This document shows positions 51,781-62,615 of a stretch of 64,000 nt of DNA, piece after piece; within the stretch, counting starts at the first letter, position 1; every line of letters starts with the position of its first letter. Source of the DNA: Holothuria scabra (taxonomy: Eukaryota; Echinodermata; Holothuroidea; Aspidochirotida; Holothuriidae); contig CM074193.1 of NCBI GenBank assembly GCA_037179385.1, forward strand, positions 3,493,547 to 3,557,546, in the 5' to 3' direction. A program made the translations under genes and the position numbers. The notes beneath the pieces were generated by a model. That model worked only from the letters and a program-made list of their open reading frames with translations. It ran no database searches and had not been told where the DNA came from.

Positions 51781-51810
51781 CAGAATCTGAGGGCAGTACA
51801 TAAACATCAA
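51781..51810 (+). pseudogene. dead or terminal microexon copy (A-E-S-E-G-S-T-stop)
   Basis: Counterpart of 21326-21355. The acceptor gtttaatgcag is intact. In phase 1 it reads ca gaa tct gag ggc agt aca taa, and there is no GT at the donor position (gataaa). The stop shared with block A suggests either an old death or a conserved alternative terminal exon. Confidence 0.35.
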
Positions 51811-51995
51811 GATAAAATATTTTTTTCGTTGGCTGCGCCAGCTTACTATAAATATAGTTCAGTGTTTTCACGGTTTCCTTTCTCTTAAGCAAATTACAAA
51901 TTTTACGTTTTGAACTTATGTAAATGCATTTTATTCTTCCTTTCCTTATAAAAACAAATAAAAATTATTATCTCACCTGTTTTTATTTCAAACAG

Positions 51996-52022
51996 AGGCT
52001 GAGAGCACTACACAGACCTCAG
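51996..52022 (+). CDS. candidate 27-bp microexon (EAESTTQTS)
   Basis: The acceptor tttttatttcaaacag and donor gtgact flank 27 bp, phase 1-1, encoding E-A-E-S-T-T-Q-T-S. It is paralogous to 21545-21571 and also to the 60-bp exon 361 bp downstream: after the donor, both share a gaatcaacaat...ttcctatgtc-like stretch, so the two arose by local duplication. Confidence 0.53.
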
Positions 52023-52356
52023 GTGACTGAATCAACAATATTTCCTATGTCGTTAGTGCAGTCAAAAAAGATACTTCACATGGTGTCGATGTTGCTTATA
52101 TTTCTATAATGATTTCCAAATGACAAGAATTATGTAATGCCTACCTCGTGTAAACTGTCTTACTTGCACGCAGGTGAGAAGCGTCCACTTTAGTATATAG
52201 CAATTTACCACGGTTAATGAGGTTAATCATCTTCTTTCGTATATTTTTTGGAAGTACATTTCAAATTTCATGTTTTGCAAGCCAAGACAGAAAATGCATT
52301 TTTTCTTCCTTAAGAAAAAGAAATTATTTCCTCGCCTTTAACTTTTTTTCAATCAG

Positions 52357-52416
52357 AAGCTCAGAGCAGTACAGAAACGTCAAGCGAGGAAATGAACAAT
52401 TCCTTCTATGTCATAG
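52357..52416 (+). CDS. candidate 60-bp microexon (EAQSSTETSSEEMNNSFYVI)
   Basis: The acceptor tttttttcaatcag precedes it. At the position where sister exon 51996 has its GT donor this copy reads caagcgagg, so GT is lost. The next GT, after tcatag at 52417 (gtgcgg), gives a 60-bp exon, still phase 1-1, adding about 11 residues to the 27-bp form. An alternative is a GC donor (caa then gcgagg), which would keep a 27-bp exon at 52357-52383. The 60-bp form reads E-A-Q-S-S-T-E-T-S-S-E-E-M-N-N-S-F-Y-V-I without a stop. Confidence 0.47.
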
Positions 52417-53675
52417 GTGCGGTTTATACCCGATATGTCACATGCGTGACCGGACAACTCTTATTTCGCACGATTGTAGTCTGGACAATTCCCACGCGGA
52501 AAGCTCCCCGTCACGGGTGGCTACTATTCATGTCATTTCCCTGAACGATTTCAAGGAAAATTCACCACACAAAATTACGCTATACTGTGTAACGAAAATT
52601 TCGGCTCAGAATTGAAAATTAAATTGAGATACCTAAAAGGTTCTTCAGTTTACAAACGATTGGGTGTTGGTACCTCTTACAGGCTGCATTGCTTTACCGA
52701 ACTCAGACCCGTATTCAGCTGGGGTGAGGGTGGAGGAGGTTGAGTTGTAGGGTTTAAGGAAAAACCTCTTAAGTGAATATTTAACCTCATATCTAACTGT
52801 ATGCGCGGTTCTTCTAGCCTGTTTCCCACCCTTTGCAATGCAAACGTTATTTGTAACTGTAAAGCAGGCCAACTTCATTAAATATTTTCTCTTATTTCGT
52901 CATTGCACGTTTTTTCACGTCATAATCCAAATGAAAATGATCTTGCTGTCGTGAGAGATGTTAATTATTTGAGTTCCTCTGACGTCGAAAGTTACATTAT
53001 ACTTGCTTTTGTACATTTGATCTTCCTTTTGTAGGAGAGGGGACTCTTCTCACCACTTTGGTTGGTAATTGTTTTCCTAAACAGGACATTCTGCTCTCAG
53101 AAATTGCTGCTTGTCTAGAACAAATTTTCACATGGCATTGGGAAAACATTTAATTATTAAGTAACAGTGGCTTGGAGAAAGTTGATAAACGAGGCATACT
53201 GAAACTGTCACCTAACAACTTTGACAATGTGTCCCAAACCACTCTTTTACCTTTAAAAACTAATCCATGATATGAGTAGCCTACGTTGTTCAAACAAGAG
53301 TAGTCGGTGTAAGTGTTAATGACATTTTGACCATTGTTTCGCACAGGTATCACGATCAGTATGCCTACCTATTAAACTAATCGGTACTTTGTTCTTGAGA
53401 GGATTAAAAACTATTTGGTTTTTCGAAAAAGACATTTGGAGCCTTTCATTGTTTTCATATTTTTTCGTAAAACGCTTAGAGATTCAGAGGCGTCGATCAC
53501 TTCAACCCACCATGGGTTCACAGGCAAAGCTGCGGACCCCTCTACCTGTCAGAGGAGGTACCCACAGGCATTCACAGATGTTTTAGTTTCACCAAACAGA
53601 GAAACACGTTTTATTTTGTTTTCATCGGTGTGAATGGGGAGTAAACCTGTTAAATGTACCATTTCTCTTTTATTG

Positions 53676-53705
53676 GAGTCACTAGTGGTAGTAATGAAGC
53701 TTCAA
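53676..53705 (+). pseudogene. 30-bp microexon with damaged acceptor (GVTSGSNEAS)
   Basis: The frame G-V-T-S-G-S-N-E-A-S and donor gttaga are present, but the acceptor reads tttctcttttattg where paralogues have AG. Use would require a shifted acceptor that breaks phase, so this copy is probably silent. Confidence 0.42.
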
Positions 53706-53874
53706 GTTAGAAAACCAAGACTGTTTTATACTTTACATCTTTTACAGAGTGTTTGCTATTTTCTTCCCATGAGTATACGTGCAACTAGAAGAGACACATG
53801 TAGTGCGTATTCATTGTTGAAAGGGGGGGGGGTAGAACATGCCACACACAGCACATTTACTATTTTTACAACAG

Positions 53875-53901
53875 TAACTGATGTAAGTACAGACGCTTCA
53901 G
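53875..53901 (+). CDS. candidate 27-bp microexon (VTDVSTDAS)
   Basis: The acceptor ctatttttacaacag and donor gtaaaa flank 27 bp, phase 1-1, encoding V-T-D-V-S-T-D-A-S. Third copy of the VTD type. Splice signals are as good as in the B and C copies. Confidence 0.52.
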
Positions 53902-54190
53902 GTAAAAGAACGAAATGTATCGATATATCTCATAACCTTACTTTCTTTAAAACTTTGGGTCCCATGATGCCGATGTTGCGCCATTCCAGGCGTATAACAC
54001 AGTCATGGTTTACCTGCCTTTAAAGCTGAATTGGTAGTTAAGTGTTTATAGTGTTAGATGCAGCCTTGGGTTATTATCTTCCATGACATGTCAGGAAAGG
54101 TTTTATTGAAATGATTAATCTTGGCTATGTGGATATAGGTTCCCTGTAATATGAAAGCTATCGTACTTGGATGCGGTCATTTGTTAAAGT

Positions 54191-54956
54191 GGGCAAGAAA
54201 CGGCCATAAAAACTTTTGTGTATTGCAAGATTCGATACAGTATTTTACACATATCACCTCACATCCCATTAAAAACCTTTACAATTCGGCATAATTGATA
54301 TTTAAAGGAAAACATCCTAAATCTAATTTCGAAAAATGCCGCAACATGTAACCTGACTTTTATGACGCAAAGTGGGGATTCGGAGCAAATCATTGGCCAA
54401 TTTGTTCGCGTGCATATATGTGTAAAAACAGTTCTGTTTTTGTCAGCGCAGCGCAAGAAAGACGCGCTTCGGGCGCTCTACGGAACAGCTATGAACATGT
54501 ATGGACAATCCACAACAAGCGCGTCCCCACTACGAGCGCGTCTTTACTGTATGAGCTGTTTGGTGAAGGTGCTAATATAATGCGAATACTAAGCAGTCAT
54601 CGCGCAACACACAATTCACAACGTAGTCAGTGGCCACGCTCACTGCTTTCGTTGCACCGGTGATTGAAATGATGTACTCGCTATCACGCGTTACCATGCC
54701 CATGATTCGATGATTGTGAGCTCGCTGGTACAGTGTTGCTAACCGTGCCTCCAATGACGTCACCATCTTGAGACGCGCTCACATACGTTTTTTCGCTTTC
54801 GCATTTCAAATGGGCTGAGCCTGGCCTGTAACTGGGAAATCAAAACGTCGTATTTCGGTATTTATGGACATAATTTAGTACGGAAAACATTCAATTCATG
54901 TCAAAGTTTACCCAAAGAATATTTACCGAGAAACTTATTTTGGCCGTGTCATGCCC
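54191..54956. mobile_element. 766-bp non-autonomous DNA transposon
   Basis: The left end gggcaagaaacggccataaa is matched by the inverted right end, which read from outside is gggcatgacacggccaaaat. Blocks B (about 30,820) and C (about 48,835) have continuous sequence at this place (gttaaaactttgt.aacaag), so they represent the empty site. GC content is higher than in its surroundings. No transposase frame. The target duplication is unclear because the junction is diverged. Confidence 0.75.
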
Positions 54957-55439
54957 TCTTTACAGGTTTGTAAAAGAAAAATCTTCGGGGAATTATAGGA
55001 AAGATCTTAGAACTTAGATAAGGTCTATGCTATGTAACATATGTTCCAATGCGGCTGCAATTTTGACATTGTATTTTTAAATAACCACCCTTTTGGGGGT
55101 CGTCGTTCGACTTTATTCTGCATTATAAGTTTGCAAAAGCACACTTCATTGACAAGCTCATTAGCATGGTATTATGTCGTCTTAGGTGGTCATCTATACA
55201 ATCGCTTTGAAAGGGAACTCAAGATGCATTGAATTCAAAATATACAGAATGTTACATTCTTTCAGGGTTGAAACTTGCATCTCAATATCATATAAAGTTC
55301 AAAGAAAGAACTTCTGTAACAAAATTCACTTAGGCCTATAGAAACAGTGAATTCTCGGAAATGTGTAATATAATCGCAGAACTTTCATTTAACATTGCAC
55401 GTAATATATTTTATAACGTTTGTTAGGTAATGTCACTGG

Positions 55440-56120
55440 GAATCACCATTTCCACTGTTAATCTACTACCCGAATTCTTCTAATAACATTATCCTCTCCG
55501 TCATTAACGCACAAGGTATGATCCTGTGATTACTAAGGCCTTCACCTCTCCATCTGTTAGGGCTATGTCACCGCCTACACAATCCAGTATGTGCTCAGTG
55601 CATAAGGCACAAGTAACAGTTTATCATTAACGTCATGGAACGGATGATACCCCCTAGCCTAGCCTAGCTTGTATAGTTAAGGCAACCATCTAACAGCATA
55701 TTCCATATTATCGTTATGCCATTCTGCTCAATCCCAGGCTCCATGTATCGCCGATTAGATCAACGCTGTTATCCCTTATTTATCTGAGGACACTCGTTCT
55801 TCCCTCTTGCTTCAGTTTTGGTACCAACTATGGTTATTCAGTAAACAGACTACCTGTGGCCCGTTTTTTGAGTAATAATTTCAGCAGTCTTCAGCCTTCA
55901 TTTAGCCTTCTCTAAAGCACATCGACTAGACGGACAGTGCACTGAGGCCTAGGCCTAATTATTCAATTATTGTAGTATAAAGGGCTCTTATAAGCTCTAT
56001 ATTGAAATGTTATCGTATCCTATTACTTTGTCAGCAATTTTATTCTTGTATTGCAGACTAATTTGAGTGTGTACTCTAATCAATGATAATGTGTTTGGAA
56101 ATCTTTGAGAAAATCCATTC
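55440..56120. other. unassigned segment unique to block D
   Basis: No match elsewhere in the window. The words cgctgttatccct and ggtaccaacta briefly recall reverse-strand mitochondrial 16S rRNA, but the surrounding sequence does not support this. A short cctagcctagcctagc repeat lies near 55,657. Nothing else is recognised. Confidence 0.35.
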
Positions 56121-56408
56121 TGAAAATAAAACTGGTTTGATTATTTTTTGGGGAGGGGGGGGGGAGCGCGTTGAAGGCAATATTACTGTCGGGAAGAAAC
56201 ACTGTCTCATAGACGCTATAGAATGTTATTTCTCCTTCTCTAAAAACTACGTACTCTAATAGTAAAAACTTTGCGTTTTCTTCTATCCCTCATTCCTTCA
56301 ATTATTCACTCATTCTTTCAGCCACATATTGGCACATTGCTTCGTAGTAGAGACAGTCCAAATACCTTACTCTGACGCTGATTGTCTCCCATAACTGTCT
56401 TCAATAAG

Positions 56409-57765
56409 CAGTGGCGTAGCCACGGGGGGGCCGAGGGGCCAGGCCCCCAGATTTTCTTCATGCCCCCAGATTTTTTGCGTCCTGATAAAGTAATTGAGAA
56501 AAAATAAAACTTTTGAACGGAAAATAGACTTCAAAGTATTTCCTTCAAAAAAGTAAATAAATAAAATGTGCAACAATTAAGAAAACATGCCCGAATGTGT
56601 GTCAAACACATTTTGTGCGCACGTATGAAATCAAGTAATAATTTCAAAACGCATAATTTCACTAAATTAGATACCGTATATAATATGCCCTGTCATTAAT
56701 TGCATTTCACTTCGAAAATGAAACGAACGTCTCGACCACAAACTCGAATGTGACTTTGTTAGGATAAGACCCTTTCTGCCTTTCGGAGAGCTGGTTGATT
56801 TACTGGAAAAAGGCAATACACTGGAAACCATTCTTACACGGCCATTCCTATTCTTTATCATACACAAAATACGCCGTTAGGGTAATGTACTGCCTCCGAA
56901 TAATTCCTCCCTTCCATCCTTAACAAGTAGGCCTATGTCGTGCCTCACTCCTGCCCATGACAAGTGCCACTGTAGAACGATTTTTTCGACAAGTCCTCTT
57001 TTTGCGAGTTGACACTGGCATCCGGGCGGATTTGTAAAAAGTCCACAAAGTCCGGATGTCATGTGTTTCCCACATGATCCCTACTTCTGACTGAACAAAT
57101 ACTGCACCATTTTACATCTACACACAACTGAAAACCAGAAAACATGTTTCCTGGTAGTATGTATGTCACTTGTAAAATCTCTACAAAGACTAAAAATGAG
57201 TATTTTGAAAGTTTTCATGCTCCCCAAAAAGTTTTCTCCAAACATAGCACCATTTTTCATCTAGGAAATCTAACGCCAAAGAAAGTTTCTCACAGCGGGA
57301 CACAACTGCTTTTGGTTTTCCTATTAAAGCTGAAATCCATTCAAATATTGCCGCATTTTCGATCTACGTCCTCCTAGAGTTAACAATTTTTCCCAAGGGA
57401 AAGGGAGATACCGGTACCCTTTAGTCTCATCCCCCAGGCCACAGATCAGAAATGCCCAGTTTTGGGGTCCCTAAAAAGTGTATATATTACCATTTTTTCA
57501 TAAATTAATTTTTTATTCTCATTATCTGAGAAGTGGCAGACATGAGATTCATATTTCAAGGCTGGGTACATCCAGCTTAAAACACGGGGAAGTGCCGTTT
57601 TCGACCATCTGGAGGGTTTGTAAAACCCAAAATTTTCTTGTACGCCCGCACAAACCGGGTGGCGCTCCGCTGAGATAGTCTTGCCGCGCTGACCCTAGGA
57701 GGTACCAGGCCCTCCCCCACTTGTTACTTAGGGCCCCTAAAAGTTCCATCCTGGCTAAGCCACTG
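56409..57765. mobile_element. 1,357-bp TIR element with ATAAG target duplication
   Basis: The left end cagtggcgtagccacgg and right end (reversed) cagtggcttagccagga agree at 15 of 17 positions. The 5-bp sequence ataag precedes (56404-56408) and follows (57766-57770) the element. Block C (about 50,645) has the uninterrupted site, ttaatacgttacagtag, confirming the insertion. The interior is non-coding and near its right end shares the gaccatctggagggt / ctccgctgagatag type subrepeat with the 12856 family. Confidence 0.85.
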
Positions 57766-58072
57766 ATAAGTTACAATAGTTTGTGTCTGGAATTACAAAA
57801 CGTTTGCACAGAATCCGCGTTAAGTGTCATGTTGAACAAATTATATACCACATTTGTGGCACCTAATTCTGATTTTTACTTCAATTCAACCAAACAGGAC
57901 TGACTACTTAACCGTGATATATGTTTGGACGATTGTTTTTTGAGAGGAATCGGTGTTTTTATTTTCAGATGTTTTTTTTTTCATAAAACGGAAGAAAAAC
58001 ACGTTTCATTGCGCGTTTTCATCGGTGTAAAAGAGAAATAAACATGTTAAATGTACCATTTCTCTTTTACAG

Positions 58073-58102
58073 GAGTAAATAATGGTAATGCAGGCGCTTC
58101 AG
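58073..58102 (+). CDS. candidate 30-bp microexon (GVNNGNAGAS)
   Basis: The acceptor atttctcttttacag and donor gtgagt are both near consensus. Length 30 bp, phase 1-1, encoding G-V-N-N-G-N-A-G-A-S (N-rich rather than T-rich). The identical exon recurs at 61394 in the tandem duplicate. Flanking intron also aligns with that of the exon at 50932, including the acceptor tract preceded by acatgttaaatgtacc. Confidence 0.55.
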
Positions 58103-58564
58103 GTGAGTAGAACAACAAGAAATTAGTCTCTCCTATTTTATTCAACGGTTTTATATGCAATTTTCCTTTCATGTTATTTTATGAAACATTGTTCTTTAAT
58201 TTTTCATCTTATTTGACGTTTTTTTTTTTCGTTGTGGAAACCTTTTATCTTGTGCCTTTTGTAATGCAAACCTTACATAAGTTATTACCCAGATCAAAAC
58301 CATTACTCATTTTTTGAAATAATGCAAAATATCTTTCTCTCTGCATGATATTATAAGAAAGGATAAAAGCAGTGCTGTAGTGGTTTCTTCTTCCCAAAAT
58401 GCAGTTGGTTTTTCAACATCTCAGTTTCATCTTTATGTTGGTTGTTACACTCCCGATACTGCAGAAAAAAATACATTGCAAGAGACGTGAAATTATATTT
58501 CAACTAACTCCCTGGTGTACCCTCGCTCAAAATTGATATCTGGATTTTGTCTGGAAACATCTGG

Positions 58565-59000
58565 CTATTATAGAGTTTTGTATGGCCATGTGAGCCAGGT
58601 ATGAAATCTGGTAAAGGTGTCTTGGTGTGCTGAACCAAGTTTTATATTGCCATATCCTGCGAGACGTGACTTAGTTAATACATTTTGATGTGGTTTTGAT
58701 CTTGAAAAAAGAATGCTTCATATATAAATATAATATTTGATATGACCATATCAAGACATTAAGTGATGGATGCTCATGGCAGATGTACATACTAAGTTTT
58801 ATATGGTCATATTAAGCCAGATAAACCCTACCTACAAATTGTTAACATACTATACCAGATAGATATAAACATTAAGTTTTATTTGGCCATAATAATGCAG
58901 ATGTAACCTTATAAAATGAATGCTAAATACACACTCACATAGGCCATATTAATACTTTTTGGTTTGTGTACTTGTATTACACTAAAGCCTCCTTCAAGAG
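58565..59000 (+). repeat. degenerate repeats of aagttttatatggccatat
   Basis: At least four diverged units centred on agttttgtatggccatgtg, aagttttatattgccatat, aagttttatatggtcatat and aagttttatttggccataa, at irregular spacing of about 60-170 bp. The same units occur in the second tandem copy at about 61,890-62,320. Confidence 0.6.
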
Positions 59001-59234
59001 CCGAAGACGTATCAGCAAACCAAAACCATAACATTCAACAATTTCTTAAGTATCCAGGAATATTAAACTAATATATATGCAAATGAGTTTCCAATGTGGA
59101 TATGATCGGGAAGTTTAATGCCCTGATTTTCGGTTTTCTATAAAAGTAAGACCTAGAAACATAAGACCAAAGACCTAAGACCTAGAAACATAAGACATTC
59201 AAAGATACTGTAATGGGTGCATGATTTTTCATCA

Positions 59235-59284
59235 GGGTCTTACTTTTCTAGACACCTGTGTGGATGTCTAGAAAAGTAAGACCC
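59235..59284. repeat. hairpin, perfect 20-bp stem, copy 1
   Basis: Arms gggtcttacttttctagaca and tgtctagaaaagtaagaccc are exact complements around the 10-nt loop cctgtgtgga. It is preceded by short direct repeats of acctagaaacataag (about 59,150-59,200). Confidence 0.93.
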
Positions 59285-61393
59285 GGAGAAAAATTCATAA
59301 TGCCGTTTTCATCCGAAAATAGTAAAGAGACGCCTGTGGATTTCCTTCCAAAATCTTTCGAAAAAAGAATTGGGATGAGTGGTAAAACTTTCGCACAACT
59401 TATATGCATAACGAATGGAATGACAAAAGCAACATGAGATATATGCAAACGGAATGTCCAGTGGCATTTGTCAAAGGGGCTCTATACTTTAACCTTGAAT
59501 CTAGTAGCTTTATTGTACAAGATATTATCTTATTCAAACAAAATGTGGTAAGTTAAATATCTAACTTTATGTGTCCATTTTATAAATAATCTGGTGCTAC
59601 TTACTGCATTGATTGGGTTTATTTATGGTGTTATCTTTTTCGCTCATTTTTAACTCCTGGTGCTTATAAAAAATGTATTTTCTTTGAGGCTCTCGTCTGA
59701 TTACTCCATCGATGTTAGCAAACTGTCCTGATCTTGCACATGCATCATCACTTAATAAAAGATCTCTTATAATAGTTAGCAAAACTGGGAAATGAATGCT
59801 GCCTGTGTCCTTTTTGTCTTCCAATGTTGCATTATTCAATTGTGTCGAGACGTCGGAGTCGGTGTTGGAGAAACATTGCAACGTTTTAATTTGAGACTTA
59901 GTTTTGAGATTTTCAATTTTGTGTGAATTTAAAATCATTTTATATCGGTTTTATGTTTATTGTAACAGAAAATGCTGCTCACTCGATTGAAGTTGAGAGA
60001 CTTAATAATGTGCTCTGTGTCCAAACTTCTCGTCTTCCGCATCTTGACTAATGTTCAATCAGTAAATACGAAATTATCCCGGAAGAACCATTTTATTTGA
60101 ACATTGAGGCATGGAGATGTCACAACACAAATATCATCAAATGTTACAGTATATCATGCGGTACATCACTCCAGTTGAATTCGAATGTCATATTAACCGT
60201 ACCATATAAAATAAATATAATCAACGTTTAAGGACGTGGAAATGTTATATGGGGATGACGAGTAACCAGCTAGTAGCAACATTGAAGGAATTGCGTGTAT
60301 TTATATACATATTCCCAAAGGAACAATGTGTGAAAACTGTAAGGGAAAGGCTTTTTGTACCCTCATGGCATTTCCCCTTTATGGTTGCTCTTTTGGGGAA
60401 GATGTTCGGCTTATCTAACACCTTGTCATTCCGCAAATGAAATCTCAACTCACGATTTCGCTATGTGCGTTAATCAGAAGGTCTGGTTTAGTAATGAATT
60501 CGTTCTTTGCGTTTAAGCCCTAATCCGCATATTAAATAATTAACTCATACTTCCTGTTTAGCCGTCCAAAATTGAGCATTGTATTATAGCTGGTCAATTG
60601 TCACTGAGCTTGTGCCTTTGTTCATATGAATGTTCATATGAATTTGAATGTTTGTGGTATAGACGAGTGTGTTACAACTGATACATTTTTATCACAGGGA
60701 ATATAAGTGTAGTGATAAACTAAACTACAGACAAGGTGTGGAAGTGTAATCAAACTTTGAATTATTATAGCCAATGGAGAATAGTTGAAGTTTTAGAGCC
60801 AACGGACTGATAGGTAAAGATTTATTGGCCTACTGTACAACTTCGCTACTGTTTATCATTATTGCTTGGGCTTGATGTTAACTTTGCTTACAGCTAAATT
60901 CCAAAGCATTAATAATGTTAAGTCAACCGCGCACTACACTACTTTTTACACTGCAACTCAACACAATGGAGTTGAGTTGCGGTGTGCAAAGTCGTGTAGT
61001 CTTGCCGCGCTGATCCTAGGAGGTACTAGGCCCTCCCCCACTTGTTACCTAGGGACCCTAAAAGTTTCATCCTGGCTAAGCCACTGATAGGTTACAATAG
61101 TTTGTGTCTGGAATTCCAAAACGTTTGCACAGAATCCGCGTTAAGTGTCATGTTGAACAAATTATATACCACATTTGTGGCACCTAATTCTGATTTTTAC
61201 TTCAATTCAACCAAACAGGACTGACTACTTAACCGTGATATATGTTTGAGCGATTGTTTTTTGAGAGGAATCGGTGTTTTTATTTTCAGATGTTTTTTTT
61301 TTCATAAAACTGAAGAAAAACACGTTTCGTTGCGCGTTTCCATCGGTGTAAAAGAGAAATAAACATGTTAAATGTACCATTTCTCTTTTACAG

Positions 61394-61423
61394 GAGTAAA
61401 TAATGGTAATGCAGGCGCTTCAG
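61394..61423 (+). CDS. candidate 30-bp microexon (GVNNGNAGAS), duplicate
   Basis: Identical in all 30 bases to 58073-58102, with the same acceptor (tctcttttacag) and donor (gtgagt). Since flanking intron is also nearly identical, the identity reflects recent duplication and is not by itself evidence of selection. Confidence 0.55.
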
Positions 61424-62565
61424 GTGAGTAGAACAACAAGAAATTAGTCTCTCCTATTTTATTCAATGGTGTTATCTGCAATTTTCCTTTCATGTTATTT
61501 TATGAAACATTGTTCTTTACTTTTTCATCTTATTTGACGTTTTTTTTTTCGTTCTGGAAACCTTTTATCTTGTGCCTTTTGTAATGCAAACCTTACATAA
61601 GTTATTACCCAGATCAAAACCATTACTCATTTTTTGAAATAATGCAAAATATCTTTCTCTCTGCATGATATTATAAGAAACGATAAAAGCAGTGCTGTAG
61701 TGGTTTCTTCTTCCCAAAATGCAGTTGGTTTTTCAACATCTCAGTTTCATTTTTATGTTGGTTGTTACACTCCCGATACTGCAGAAAAATATACATTGCA
61801 AGACACGTGAAATTATATTTCAACTAACTCCCTGGTGTACCCTCGCTCAAAATTGATATCTGGATTTTGTCTGGAAACATCTGGCTATTATAGAGTTTTG
61901 TATGGCCATGTGAGCCAGGTATGAAATCTGGTAAAGGTGCCTTGGTGTGCTGAACCAAGTTTTATATTGCCATATCCTGCGAGACGTGACTTAGTTAATA
62001 CATTTTGATGTGGTTTTGATCTTGAAAAAAGAATGCTTCATATAAAAATATAATATTTGATATGACCATATCAAGACATTAAGTGATGGATGCTCATGGC
62101 AGATGTACATACTAAGTTTTATATGGTCATATCAAGCCAGATAAACCCTACCTACAAATTGTTAACATACCATACCAGATAGATATAAACATTAAGTTTT
62201 ATTTGGCCATAATAATGCAGATGTAACTTTATAAAATGAATGCTAAATACACACTCACATAGGCCATATTAATACTTTTTGGTTTGTGTACTTGTATTAC
62301 ACTAAAGCCTCCTTCAAGAGCCGAAGACGTATCAGCAAACCAAAACCATAACATTCAACAATTTCCTAAGTATCCAGGCATATTAAACTAATATATATGC
62401 AAATGAGTTTCCAATGTGGATATGATCGGGAAGTTTAATGCCCTGATTTTCGGTTTTCTATAAAAGTAAGACCTAGAAACATAAGAACAAAGAAGACCTA
62501 GAAACATAAGACCTAGAAACATAAAATCCTCAAAGATACAGTAATGGGTGCATGATTTTTTATCA

Positions 62566-62615
62566 GGGTCTTACTTTTCTAGACACCTGTGTCGATGTCT
62601 AGAAAAGTAAGACCC
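62566..62615. repeat. hairpin, perfect 20-bp stem, copy 2
   Basis: Same arms as 59235-59284. The loop is cctgtgtcga, one base different, so the stem is intact while the loop changed. Confidence 0.93.

Larger units (their letters stand above)
44560..53460 (+). repeat. paralogous block C (most complete copy)
   Basis: This is the fullest version of the repeated block. Left to right it matches 23,755-24,430, 27,860-32,760, 21,100-21,700 and 21,790-23,280 (or 32,770-34,290). It carries a 30-bp exon with a lost donor (48444), good exons at 48632, 50932 and 51996, a copy with a stop (51781) and a 60-bp exon (52357). A CT-rich run lies at 47,815-47,836. Apart from the microexons no coding exon is recognised in these 8.9 kb. 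Confidence 0.78.
53461..58600 (+). repeat. paralogous block D (rearranged)
   Basis: Pieces: 53,460-53,545 matches about 28,410-28,530; 53,580-54,190 and 54,957-55,440 match 30,280-31,210; 56,120-56,408 matches 50,400-50,640; and 57,766-58,600 matches 50,650-51,480. Two transposons (54191-54956 and 56409-57765) interrupt it, and 55,440-56,120 has no counterpart elsewhere. It carries microexon copies at 53676, 53875 and 58073. A poly-G run lies at about 53,824-53,832. Confidence 0.7.
57677..60997 (+). repeat. 3,321-bp tandem duplication, copy 1
   Basis: From agtcttgccgcgctga at 57677 the sequence repeats at 60998 with high identity (scattered substitutions, few small indels). The copy starts 89 bp inside the right end of the TIR element. 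It contains the microexon at 58073, degenerate aagttttatatggccatat repeats (about 58,565-59,000), a hairpin (59235-59284) and unassigned AT-rich DNA from about 59,290 to 60,997 in which no exon is recognised. Confidence 0.93.

Noticed and set aside
55700..55860. Nuclear copy of mitochondrial 16S rRNA
   Set aside because: Only the short word cgctgttatccct agrees; bases on both sides do not follow the conserved rRNA region.
59597..59938. 113-residue minus-strand frame as a gene
   Set aside because: The duplicate at 62979-63266 is shortened by a stop, differences are mostly non-synonymous, and no domain or splice context is visible.
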